Shown here: one piece after another, positions 7,942 to 16,805 of the stretch
Numbering within the stretch: position 1 is the first letter of the stretch
Layout of the letters: each line of letters opens with the position of its first letter
NCBI GenBank assembly: GCA_041399085.1
Contig: JAWKTM010000053.1
Span: forward strand, 1-53,813
Length of the DNA stretch: 53,813 nucleotides
Direction: 5' to 3'
Source of the DNA: JAWKTM01 sp041399085
GTDB lineage: Bacteria > Planctomycetota > Planctomycetia > Pirellulales > Pirellulaceae
Program-made: the position numbers and the translations under genes
The notes under the pieces: model-generated
Database searches by the model: none
What the model saw: the letters and a program-made list of their open reading frames with translations, nothing else
What the model was told of the DNA's origin: nothing

Positions 7942-10900
7942 TCAACGGATCGTGATGAAGTCGTTGTGATTCAGCAGCACGCGAATCAAGCTCGCACGCC
8001 GACGACGGTTGAATCGGCCGATCTGCCGGTCGCCTGTTGGTCCAGAAAAGCGACACACACACGTCGCTCGTCGTCAGTTGGTTGCCGCGACAACAGGCTC
8101 TCGAAAGCCGCGTCGACAAACGATTCGGACGCCGTCTGATCGGCCGCGCTTAACTCGGCCGACAATCGGCTGGCCACTCGTTGGCTCGCCGCGTGAATCA
8201 TCTCGTTGTTCGTCAAAGCCAACGCCTGTTGAGGCATGATGCTGCGGCTGCGTCGATAACATTCCAGCGCATCCGGAGCGTCGAACAACGAACCGAACTG
8301 GCTCTCGCCGTCCGCTTCCGGTTGGCAACAGAAATAGAGGCTGCGTCGCGGATTGGTCAACGCTTCGCTGTTCTCGAACTCTTGCCCGCCGATCTTCAGG
8401 TCCAAGCCGCCCGAAACCGACAGCACGCTGTCACGCACCACTTCGGATTCCATGCGACCGGTGTTCATTCGCCAGAGCCACTGGTTCTGTGGATCGACCG
8501 CGAGATTCCGCGAAACCGTGTCTTCGGCGGCACTGCGTTCCTCGCTGGCCGGATTCGCCGAGCTTTGTCGCCGATACGCTTGGCTCGTCACAATCAGCCG
8601 ATGAAGATGCTTCATGCTCCAACCGGACTCCATGAATTCGACGGCCAGCCAGTCCAGCAACTCGGGATGCGTGGGCCGAGCCCCGTTCTGGCCGAAGTCG
8701 AACACGCTGGCGACGAGCGGCTGGTGAAAGTGCCGCATCCAGATGTGATTCACGGCGACGCGAGCGGCCAGCGGATTCTCGCGGCTCGTGATCCACCGAG
8801 CCAACGCTCGACGACGGCCGGTGCTCGTGGTCGGGTACATCGGACCGAAGGGCGAATAGGCATCGGTCGCCTCCGCGCCGGTTTGTTCGGCCGCCGCAAT
8901 GGCCGCTTCGGCTTTGGTCAATTCGGCTTGAGCCGCGGCAAACTGTTTTTGAGCCGCGTCGATTTCCTTCGCGCGGTTCGCGTCATCCGTAGCCTTGGAC
9001 TCGGCCACGGCCAACTGCCGCTCGGCCGAGTGTCGGTTGGCGATTGCCCGACGCAGATTAGCTTCGCGCTCGCACCGCGCGGCTTCGGCGATCAGCCGTT
9101 GCAGTTCGTCCTCGCGGCGACTCAGGCGAGCGGCAGATGAGAATGTACCCATCGGGACGCTGGCAGCGTCCACCACGTGGCCGATGCCGCCAGCATCGGT
9201 AGGTAAGAATTTCGCTGCCGATCGCCTCACGTCTTCCGGCAAACTGCCTCGATACTGGGCGTTATCGGCGGCAATTCGAGCGGCGACGCTGGCTCGGCTC
9301 GCTTCGGCCGCGGCATGAGCGGTTTCGGCGGCCGTGACACGCAACTTCACCGCTTCGACCGCCCGGCTTGCCGCTCGCAGCCGAGCCGCCTGTTCGCTCA
9401 ACGAAGAATTGCCGATCGTTGCGGACACGATCGAAGTCGCCGGCGATTGGCAGAACGACGACGCCGACCAACCGTGGCGGCCGACCACGTCTCGCCCTTC
9501 GGCATACGCGGGTGACTCGAAGTCGATCAACACAACTGCCCGCGATGCTTCCGCCGAATCAGCGACGGGCGGTGTGCGCCGAGCGGCACGGAGCCACTCG
9601 ATCTGGTCGATCGCCGCGACGCTGCCAGTGTGGGCGTCGAACGTAATGGTCTTCGTCGGATCGCCGACCGGATTCCAACCGTTGATCGCCACGCGCGTGC
9701 CTTCGACCAACACGGTGGATTCCGCCGCGTTACTTGCAGCCGCGGCCGCTGTTCCGACGACTGGCGCCGGCTTCTCGCCCACGCAAACGATTCGCAACGT
9801 CGCCGTATCGTCGTCCGGATGAAACTTCCACTCGAGATCGAACCGAGTTTGCCCGGCGGCGAAGTCGTAGCGTCCAATCTCGAACTCGCGAAACGAACCG
9901 GGCTCGTATGCCAATATCCGCCCCGCATCGAACGCCACGTAGCCAGCCGTCAAACCCTTCACCGCATCACGAGCCAATTGGAAATTGAAATGCTTGTTGG
10001 TCAGCAGACGAAGCTGAAACCGCAATTGGTCGCCGTCTTGCAAGGAATCGACTTCGCGAAGCTCCAGGTTCAAAATCCTGCGGCCGGTCGTCGCGTCCAA
10101 CAACAACGATTGCCGACCGGCGATCGCGTTCGACTCGCCCGCGGCCCGAGCGGCTTGGGCGGCCGCGTCGAACTCCGCCGCTGCTTTCGTTTCCGCGGCC
10201 AACAGCGCCGGCAACTCCGCGTCGCTCGCCGCGCGAGCTGCCGTTAGCTCGCCGCCCGCCAACTCGATCTTCCGCTCCGCATCGGCAAGCTCCGTCTGCT
10301 GAATGCTCGGCCGCAAGCCCGGATACCAAGCCACCGGCGGCAACTCCGTCCGCTCGATCGCGACCGGCTCGTCGCCAAACACGGCGGGCAACCCCGGCCG
10401 AATCGAGCCGCGCTCCGTCAAGCGATTTCGTTCGTCGCCGCCCGTATAGAACCACGTTGGCGCGTCGGGCTGCTTATCGAAGACGCTGACCGAGCCGATT
10501 CGCACGACCTTTCGCAGCGTGCTGTAGTCGTACTCTTGAAACGGCCCCGGATCGGCCTCGCCCGCCACGCGATCCTGCCGAATGCCGATCGTCTCGAAGA
10601 ACGCTCGGAACCGAAAATAATCTTCGTGCGTAATCGGATCGTACTTGTGATCGTGGCAATGAGCACAATTGAACGTCAGTCCCAACATCGCCTTGGCGGT
10701 GTGCTCCACATTGTTTCGCATCCAATCGTTCGGATTTAACGCGTACCAATTGCGAATCAAAAACCCGGTCGCCACCGCCGCTTGGTCGTCGTCCGGGGCG
10801 ATCTCGTCGGCGGCCAACATCATCCGCAACATGTGGTCATAGCCAGCGTCGTCGTTCAGCGACCGCACGATCCAATCTCGCCATCGCCAAATCTGAGGAG

Positions 10901-11768
10901 CACTGTTCCAAACATCGGGCACCGAGCGGCGGCCGTACCAATCGCTGTATCGCCACACGTCCATCCAGTGCCGCCCCCAACGTTCGCCGTAGCGTGGCGA
11001 AGCCAACAGCCGGTCGACGACCCGCTCGTAAGCGTCCGGCGAATCATCCGCGAGCAGCTCGTGCAGCTCGTCGCGCGACGGCGGCAAACCGATCAAGTCC
11101 ACATACAAGCGACGCAGCAACAAAGGTCGCTCGGCCCGTGGAACGGGCGTGAGCCCATGTTCGTCCAGCCGCCGCTGAATGAATGCGTCGATCGGGTTGT
11201 CCACGGCCCCAGCCACGTCGGTCGCAGCCACGTCGGTCGCAGCGGCGGATGCGGTCGGGGAATCGACGCCTTGCGGAGTGGCCGCCGACGGCACACTCGG
11301 TCGTCGCGGCACGCGAAACGCCCAGTGGTCACGCGGATCGGGCTCAGGTTGCTCATCGCTCGGAGCCGCCGCTCCGGCCGCGATCCACACGCGAATCTGT
11401 TCGATTTGCTCGGCCGACAGCGGCTCGCCTTCGGGCGGCATCCGCGATGCGGCATCGTCCGATGTCACGCGTTGCCACAACCCGCTTGCCGCCGGATCAC
11501 CCACGACAATCGCCGCTCCGCCGTCGCCACCGCGAACCGCCGCCGCGGCCGTATCCAACCGCAAACCGCTCTCCTGTTTCAGCGGCCCGTGACAAGCGTA
11601 ACAGTGGTCCCGCAACACCGGCTTGATCTGCCGCGTGTAATCCACCTCCTCGGCCAGGGCCAAGCGTTGTGGACTCACCAAGCCCGCTGCCAAAAATAAG
11701 AGGATGACCAGCGTCCTCTGACCGAGACGCCGAACGCGCGCGAAAGAATCGGGGATGCTGCGTGCCAT
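7942..11768 (-). CDS. PSCyt1-DUF1549-DUF1553 protein with an inserted coiled-coil/beta region
   Basis: The product has about 1,270 residues. It has a signal peptide (TLVILLFLAAGLVSPQ ending ALAEE), PSCyt1 with CYACH, DUF1549 (YVDLIGLPPS, ASPRYGERWGRHWMD) and a second haem-type CAHCHDHKYDP. A central region follows that looks like a beta-sandwich flanked by long alanine/glutamate coiled coils. DUF1553 closes the protein (NHIWMRHFHQPLV, HPELLDWLAVEF, SIMPQQALALTNN). The open frame stops at 7986, but the family's normal ending (SLIRVLLNHNDFITIR) reads in the next frame to a stop at 7942, so one base is missing near 7990-8005. It forms a pair with the downstream DUF1501 gene. Confidence 0.9.
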
Positions 11769-12063
11769 CGAACACTCCTGCCTTGGCCAACCGTCTCACC
11801 GCCGCCGCCCGTCCCGTGAAGGCCCAGTGTATCAGTTTCCGTCGAAGGATGGAAATAATGGCAAGCCAGGCCCAAAGAACGCAGCGCCTCGGCCTGTCCT
11901 CATCAACGGATCGCCGCGAGGACCAAGCCCTTCCCTCATGGTATTCAGGGAGAAACCACTTAAGATCGTGCGCAAAGCCGCTCCGTTTCAATCCGCAGCA
12001 ACAAAGTGTCAACAAAAACACCTCGCCAAGATGCGGAGAAAGGCTGTGTCGGTCGTGCACTTG
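11769..12063. other. Intergenic gap upstream of the DUF1553 gene
   Basis: No gene seen. It should hold the minus-strand promoter for the DUF1553-DUF1501 pair, but I could not pick a convincing -35/-10 pair. It ends at the left edge of the IS fragment. Confidence 0.4.
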
Positions 12064-12455
12064 TAGGCTGTCTGAAAAGTGCTGTCTGTTATGTTTTTCC
12101 TCTGGTATAGAATTCGTCGAGATCAATTCATGACTCGAAGGAGATTGGCATGGACGCCAGCTATCCCAGCGAATCGACGAATAAGGGATGGGGAATACCT
12201 CAGCCCAAAATACCCAAGCGGAAGACCAAACGCGGGCGTACACGAGAAGTGCCATTCCGACAGATTCTCAACGGGATACTCTACCTCAACAAGGAAGAGT
12301 GTCAGTGGCGCGCTCTACCCCAGGAGTTTGGCCCCTGGCAAACCGTTTACCACTACTTTCGTCTTTGGAATCCCAACGGCCTGTGGCAGGAAATTAACGA
12401 CGCGCTGGTGGGAATTGCGGACGCGAACGCTCGCAAATGTGACCTCTTGAAAAGC
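12064..12455 (+). mobile_element. Left part of an IS5-type insertion sequence
   Basis: The stretch begins with GGCTGTCTGAAAAGTGCTGT, which looks like an IS end, and contains the first part of an IS5-family transposase. Transposase similarity fades after about 12430, and no matching right end was found downstream, so this is a truncated, immobile remnant. Confidence 0.6.
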
Positions 12456-12635
12456 TATCTGGGTTCCACATTACAATTGAGGTCCGGGGGCTCGTCTTTT
12501 TGGATAACCCGGAAGCGGATTGTCGTCACCATGCGGGTGACGAGCCAGTGGAGCGCGACTGTAGCGACCAGGAGCAGGGTGAGCCATGTCCAAGAGACGG
12601 TCTCGGTGACTTTGGATTCGGTAGCGAGAAAATGA
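12150..12635 (+). pseudogene. Truncated IS5-family transposase
   Basis: The ATG at 12150 follows AAGGAG (12138-12143). Residues 1 to about 90 match the N-terminal domain of IS5/IS1031-type transposases: FRQILNGILYLNKEECQWRA, LPQEFGPWQTVYHYFR, LWNPNGLWQEIND. The catalytic DDE core that should follow is absent. The remaining 65 or so residues run into unrelated sequence that overlaps a possible minus-strand gene. Confidence 0.75.
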
Positions 12636-12703
12636 CTCCAGAAGGGCGATGCCGCGGACAAGGTGATACATCCCACAAGTGCTGTTCGGTGCTTGCGTTT
12701 CAT
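12455..12703 (-). CDS. Possible small membrane protein
   Basis: An 82-residue frame with two hydrophobic stretches: ALVGCITLSAASPFW near the start and WTWLTLLLVATVALHWLV in the middle, followed by a polar tail. This is a plausible inner-membrane miniprotein, but there is no family match I recognise and no ribosome site. It overlaps the end of the truncated transposase on the other strand, so it could be chance. Confidence 0.25.
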   Translation of the reverse strand: MKRKHRTALVGCITLSAASPFWSHFLATESKVTETVSWTWLTLLLVATVALHWLVTRMVTTIRFRVIQKDEPPDLNCNVEPR

Positions 12704-12977
12704 GGGTGTCCTGCCGATGCCGATGGGGACTGGCCGCGTTCGTGGGCGGATCGTGGCTTTGGCTTACGACGTAAACGGATAACCGACGCGTTCGACCGGC
12801 CTTGTGGGAACGCTGCTGGGGACACGGTTAATTTCTGGGCCGGCACGTTAGGTTGTCAAATTTCGCCGATAGGGCTGCGGCCAGTGCATGGCTCGGGGGC
12901 GATGCCATGTTGAATGGGTGTCGTCTGGGGTGTAAGTGTCGCCGTTTTGGAGTTCAGCGGGGACGGACGGGAGTGGG

Positions 12978-13106
12978 GGACTCGGCAGGAGCCTCGGTCT
13001 CCCGTTTTTTGGGGGGGACTCGGCAGGAGCCTCGGTCTCCCGATTGCGGACTCGGCGGGAGCTTCGGTCTCCCGGTTGCGGACTCGGCGGGAGCCTCGGT
13101 CTCCCG
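12978..13106. repeat. Four copies of a 27-bp hairpin repeat
   Basis: Copies at 12978-13004, 13016-13042, 13048-13074 and 13080-13106 share the pattern GGACTCGGCRGGAGCYTCGG + TCTCCCG. Each can fold as GGAG/CTCC around a small loop. Spacers are only 5-11 bases, which excludes a CRISPR. The array lies between the IS remnant and the next gene's start, in an otherwise gene-free 500 bases. Confidence 0.8.
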
Positions 13107-13230
13107 GATGTGGGAGCGGTGTCGCTGGAAAAGCTTGTCATCCGAGGGCTGTGGGGGTACAAAGGGCCGTTGGGACGGGGACGTTTGCGATGGGAGATGG
13201 ACGATGCAGGTGGCTTTCGGCGGAATATTG

Positions 13231-14430
13231 ATGCGGCGGCGCGTGGGCGCATGGCTGGTGTTGGGTAGCGTTGGGTTGGCAGCGATGGGGTTTGTCGGGC
13301 CGGGAGATTTGCGGGCCGATGGGTGGCACAACGCGGCTCTGGCGACTTCGTCGTTGGATCAATGGATGTCGCAAGTAAAACAGGCGATGCCGAAGGTCGA
13401 GCTGAGTCAGAAACCGGCGGCGAAGGATGGTTCGTCCACATTGCGAGCCGGAGCTGGCGCGGCGGGGCTGCGCGAGGCTTTGGCGCGTGCGGGTCAGCCG
13501 GCGAATGACGATGCGGAGCAACCGGCTGCGGGGCGAGGGCCGGTGAGAGGCGGTTCGCTTCAAGCCAACATGACTCCGCAAGAGCAGGCGTTGATGGCTC
13601 GGCAGGTGGCTCAGTGCTTGGAAATCCTGGCTTACATGGATCCCAAGAACATCTTTCCGCGCGAGTTTCCCACGTTTCAGATGCAGCAGATTCCGGCTTA
13701 TCGCCAGGCGGCCAAGGGCGTGCTGGCGGCGACCGGCGATGTCGGCAGCCAGGCCGTTGTGGCTCAGATTCGGTCGCATTTGACCGGAGCGTTTCAGCAG
13801 CAACAACGCGACGTGTCGTTGAGCAATCAATACGCGAAGGACTTGTTGGAGTTGTTGGGAAACGCTTTCGATCAAGGCAACGTTTCGGTGGACGAGGTGG
13901 CGAGCTTGCGCGAGGCGACGATTGGTAACAAGCCGCCGGAGTTGGCGGCGTTTGCCAAGTCGGTGCGCGATCTCATTGAAGAAAAGGCGGGGTCGTTGCC
14001 CAGCTTGTTGGATTGGTATGGCGAAACGCGGGCAGCCGCTGGAAAGACGAAGCTGCGAAACCAGATCGAGAAGGCGATTACCGAATCTCCGTCGGCCGAT
14101 TTGGTGACCGCCTTGGGGCACGAAGCGGTCGACCCGTTTCGGATCACGATACTGCGGCGGTTGGCGAATGACCTGCCGAAGCTGAACGAAGCCGATCTGC
14201 TGGAGATGCTGGCGGCGGATTTGGACGACTGGCTGTTGGCGTTGGTCGAGCAAGAGTTGGCTCGCCGATCGCCGACGTATGCCGACGTGCAGACGATGAT
14301 CGAGGACTTCGGCACGCTCGGTCGCCGGACGAACGGGTCGCTCGCTACGCGGGCTCAGTTGGTCAACGCGTTTCTGCGGGCTCCGATCACACAGTGTTTG
14401 AAGTGGCTGGGGCAGGGGACGAGCAACTGA
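13231..14430 (+). CDS. Secreted helical protein, first part of an operon
   Basis: The start at 13231 gives a basic n-region and hydrophobic core (MRRRVGAWLVLGSVGLAAMG) and then a polar mature protein. An in-frame ATG at 13204 is the alternative. The mature part is almost all helix with alternating charged and leucine positions (LLELLGNAFDQGN, FAKSVRDLIEEKAG, LVEQELARRSP), like a repeat solenoid; no catalytic residues are evident and I do not recognise a family. The frame ends at 14430, but sequence in the next frame from about 14380 (SDHTVFEVAGAGDEQL) continues naturally into the following entry. The two are probably one gene of roughly 515 codons with one missing base. Confidence 0.7.
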   Translation: MRRRVGAWLVLGSVGLAAMGFVGPGDLRADGWHNAALATSSLDQWMSQVKQAMPKVELSQKPAAKDGSSTLRAGAGAAGLREALARAGQPANDDAEQPAAGRGPVRGGSLQANMTPQEQALMARQVAQCLEILAYMDPKNIFPREFPTFQMQQIPAYRQAAKGVLAATGDVGSQAVVAQIRSHLTGAFQQQQRDVSLSNQYAKDLLELLGNAFDQGNVSVDEVASLREATIGNKPPELAAFAKSVRDLIEEKAGSLPSLLDWYGETRAAAGKTKLRNQIEKAITESPSADLVTALGHEAVDPFRITILRRLANDLPKLNEADLLEMLAADLDDWLLALVEQELARRSPTYADVQTMIEDFGTLGRRTNGSLATRAQLVNAFLRAPITQCLKWLGQGTSN

Positions 14431-14774
14431 ATGCGATTATCTGGAAGCAAGTCGACGTGCGGATCGCTCGGGCGGACGCGGACCGCAAGGCCGATTATTT
14501 GAGCCGGGCGATGGCGGTGTTGAAGGCCGAGTCGGTGGACGAGTCGATTCGCGTGCAGTCGATCCTTCTGATTGGTCGGATAGGAGAGAAGTCGGCGGCG
14601 AGGGACGTGGTCGAGTTGCTGCCGTCGATGCCGGCCAGTTTTTTCGGGCCAACCGGGCGGATGTTGAAGGAGCTGACCGGGCAGGATTTCGGCCCGATGA
14701 CCGGAGATGGTTTGGCGGCGGCTATCGTGGCGGCTCGCAAATGGCGGATGTGGTTGGAATCGCAGGGGCTGTAG
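14394..14774 (+). CDS. C-terminal continuation of the secreted helical protein (or a coupled small gene)
   Basis: The 126-residue frame starts at a GTG inside the previous gene with a 37-base overlap. Its content (VDVRIARADADRKADYLSRA, VQSILLIGRIGEKSAARDVV) is helical and HEAT-like and matches the style of the preceding protein. It is more likely the end of that protein after a frameshift near 14360-14395 than a gene of its own. Its TAG is followed at once by the ATG of the cytochrome gene, so translation is coupled. Confidence 0.55.
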   Translation: MFEVAGAGDEQLNAIIWKQVDVRIARADADRKADYLSRAMAVLKAESVDESIRVQSILLIGRIGEKSAARDVVELLPSMPASFFGPTGRMLKELTGQDFGPMTGDGLAAAIVAARKWRMWLESQGL

Positions 14775-15755
14775 ATGCGACGCGGCTGGCGATGGATGAT
14801 CGCGGCGGTGTCGGCGGCGCTGCTCGGTTTGCTGTTGATATTCGCCCAAATGGATTCGCGCGAGCGGCAAGCGGCCAATGAGGTCGCCGCGCGTCAAGTT
14901 GCCGACTGGAGCAACGACGGGTGTCGGCAGTGTCACGAGGCCGTGTGGGACGAGTGGCAAGCGTCGCGGCACGCGGGCACTTGGACGAATCCGCAAGTGC
15001 AAGCGGCCTTTCAGCATTTCGGCCACGATCGGCAATGTGAATCGTGCCACGCGGCCGAGCCGATTCTGTTTCGCCCGCCCGACGCCGCGCCGCGACTGCG
15101 ACCGGCGTCGCGCGACTCGGGCGTGGATTGTTTGGTTTGTCATCTGCGCCGCGATGGGACCGTGGCGGCGGCTCGAACGGTGGTCGACGCGCCTTGCCGC
15201 CCGGTGAGTTCGGCGGAGCTGGTCAGCAGCCAGTTTTGCGGCGCGTGTCATACGGCGATCTATCGCGACTGGCAGGAGAGCCGCTTTCGCGAGGAGAACA
15301 AGACTTGTCAGGCTTGTCACATGCCGGCGGACGACGCGCGGCCCGGCGGTCGCGGACATCTGTGCACGGGTGGCTATGACGAGTCGTTGGTGCGATCGGG
15401 CGTGCGGATGCAGTTTCATCAGCAGGCGGACGAGCTGATAGTTGAAGTGACCAATCATGCGACCGGTCACAACTTTCCCGGCGAGCGGCACAATCGCGTG
15501 TTGATGTTGCAGATCGTGCAACACAACGCGGACGGCGAGACGCTGGATATCCAGCAGCGGACGATCAAGGGGATTACGCCTTTTCGCGGCGAGAGTTCGG
15601 CCGAGCAGATTCGCGCGGGCGAGACTTACGCGGATCGGGTCGAAGTGGTCGCGGGAGCGGCGACGGCGCGTGTCGAACTGTTGCTGAAGCATTTTCCGTG
15701 GGAGCGCGAGGAGCAGGCGTTGGTCGTCCACGAAGCGGAATTGCGGGTGCAATGA
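14775..15755 (+). CDS. Membrane-anchored five-haem cytochrome c
   Basis: The product has 326 residues with one N-terminal membrane segment (residues about 8-24) serving as anchor. Five CxxCH haem sites are visible at residues 50-54, 88-92, 119-123, 155-159 and 178-182 (CRQCH, CESCH, CLVCH, CGACH, CQACH). The layout resembles the cytochrome c554/multihaem family, with a C-terminal beta domain (VTNHATGHNFPGERHN) of a kind that follows haems in related proteins. It should face the periplasm and pass electrons. It directly abuts the gene before and overlaps the ABC binding-protein gene after it (ATGA), so it is firmly in the transporter operon. Confidence 0.85.
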   Translation: MRRGWRWMIAAVSAALLGLLLIFAQMDSRERQAANEVAARQVADWSNDGCRQCHEAVWDEWQASRHAGTWTNPQVQAAFQHFGHDRQCESCHAAEPILFRPPDAAPRLRPASRDSGVDCLVCHLRRDGTVAAARTVVDAPCRPVSSAELVSSQFCGACHTAIYRDWQESRFREENKTCQACHMPADDARPGGRGHLCTGGYDESLVRSGVRMQFHQQADELIVEVTNHATGHNFPGERHNRVLMLQIVQHNADGETLDIQQRTIKGITPFRGESSAEQIRAGETYADRVEVVAGAATARVELLLKHFPWEREEQALVVHEAELRVQ

Positions 15756-16801
15756 TGCGGAGTGCGGAACACGGTGTGGCGAGGTGGGCGAGCGGCTGGC
15801 TTTGGATCGTGCTGGCGATCGCGATGGCGAACGGATGTGCCGGCGACAACACGCCGGAAGTGGTTGTGTACGTGGCGGTCGATCGACAACAGGCCGAGCC
15901 GGTTTTGAAACAGTTTGAAGCGGAGTCGGGCATTCGCGTGTTGCCGCTGTACGACGCCGAGGCGGCGAAGACCACGGGCTTGGTGACGCGGTTGTTGGCC
16001 GAGTCGCGGCGTCCGAACTGCGATGTGTTTTGGAACAACGAGATGGTGCAGACGATGATGCTGGCCGAACGCGGCTTGTTGCAGGCTTACGAATCGCCAG
16101 CGGCGGACGGGATTCCGGCGGCTTGGCGGGACGATCAACGGCAATGGACGGGCGTGGCAACGCGAGCTCGGGTGATTGTGTACAACACGCGATACGTCAA
16201 ACCGGAGGAAGCGCCGCGACGATTGAGCGATCTAACCGACCCGCGTTGGCGAGGCCGCGTGGCGGTGGCTAATCCGCAGTTCGGCACCACGCGAACGCAT
16301 ATCGCGGCGCTGTATGCCGCCTGGGGGCCAGAGGCGACGCAACAGTTTTTACGGGACTTGTTGGAGAACGAAGTCCGCATTGTGGATGGCAATGCGATGG
16401 TGAAGAACCTTGTTGCTCGGGCCGATCCCGACGCTTCACCGATCTACGTGGGATTGACCGACACGGACGATGTGTTGGCGGGCCAAGCGGCGGGCGAGCC
16501 GGTGGCGATGATCTTGCCCGATCAAGGTGAGGGCGAGAGCGGAACGCTGGTTGTTGGCAGCACGGTGGCGATGATCCGCGACGCGCCGCGGGCCGAGTCC
16601 GCTCGGCGGCTGATCGACTATCTGTTGAACGCCGAAGTCGGTCGGCGGTTCGCGACGCCTGAAAGCGGCTACCGGCCGGTGCGCGAGGCGGGCTCGGCGG
16701 ATGGCGACATTCGCGCTTTGGAGATCGAGCTGCCGGCGTTGTTGGATCAGCTTGAGCCCAGCAGCCAATGGACGGCCAAACATTTTCCGCCACGAGGTTG
16801 A
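15752..16801 (+). CDS. ABC importer substrate-binding lipoprotein, ferric-ion type
   Basis: The start at 15752 overlaps the cytochrome stop (ATGA). A signal sequence ending MANGC at Cys29 marks a lipoprotein. The mature protein matches the iron/thiamine-type binding family (FbpA/AfuA-like): VVVYVAVDRQQAEPVLKQFE, CDVFWNNEMVQTMML, RVIVYNTRYV, LTDPRWRGRVAVANP and the late PESGYRPVREA. Length (349 residues) is normal. The VYNT tyrosine is commonly a ligand position in ferric-binding members, but metal specificity cannot be settled from sequence alone. Confidence 0.85.
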   Translation: MMRSAEHGVARWASGWLWIVLAIAMANGCAGDNTPEVVVYVAVDRQQAEPVLKQFEAESGIRVLPLYDAEAAKTTGLVTRLLAESRRPNCDVFWNNEMVQTMMLAERGLLQAYESPAADGIPAAWRDDQRQWTGVATRARVIVYNTRYVKPEEAPRRLSDLTDPRWRGRVAVANPQFGTTRTHIAALYAAWGPEATQQFLRDLLENEVRIVDGNAMVKNLVARADPDASPIYVGLTDTDDVLAGQAAGEPVAMILPDQGEGESGTLVVGSTVAMIRDAPRAESARRLIDYLLNAEVGRRFATPESGYRPVREAGSADGDIRALEIELPALLDQLEPSSQWTAKHFPPRG

Positions 16802-16805
16802 CACG

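Noticed and set aside
10782..11699. A 305-codon plus-strand frame
   Set aside because: Antisense to the well-supported DUF1549 domain of the minus-strand cytochrome-type gene.
12978..13106. CRISPR-like array
   Set aside because: Spacers are only 5-11 bases and partly similar to each other; no cas genes are present.
14355..16160. A 601-codon open frame on the minus strand
   Set aside because: It lies opposite the helical protein, the five-haem cytochrome and the binding lipoprotein, all with clear motifs. Its composition (runs of R, P, H, S) is that of an antisense shadow in GC-rich DNA.
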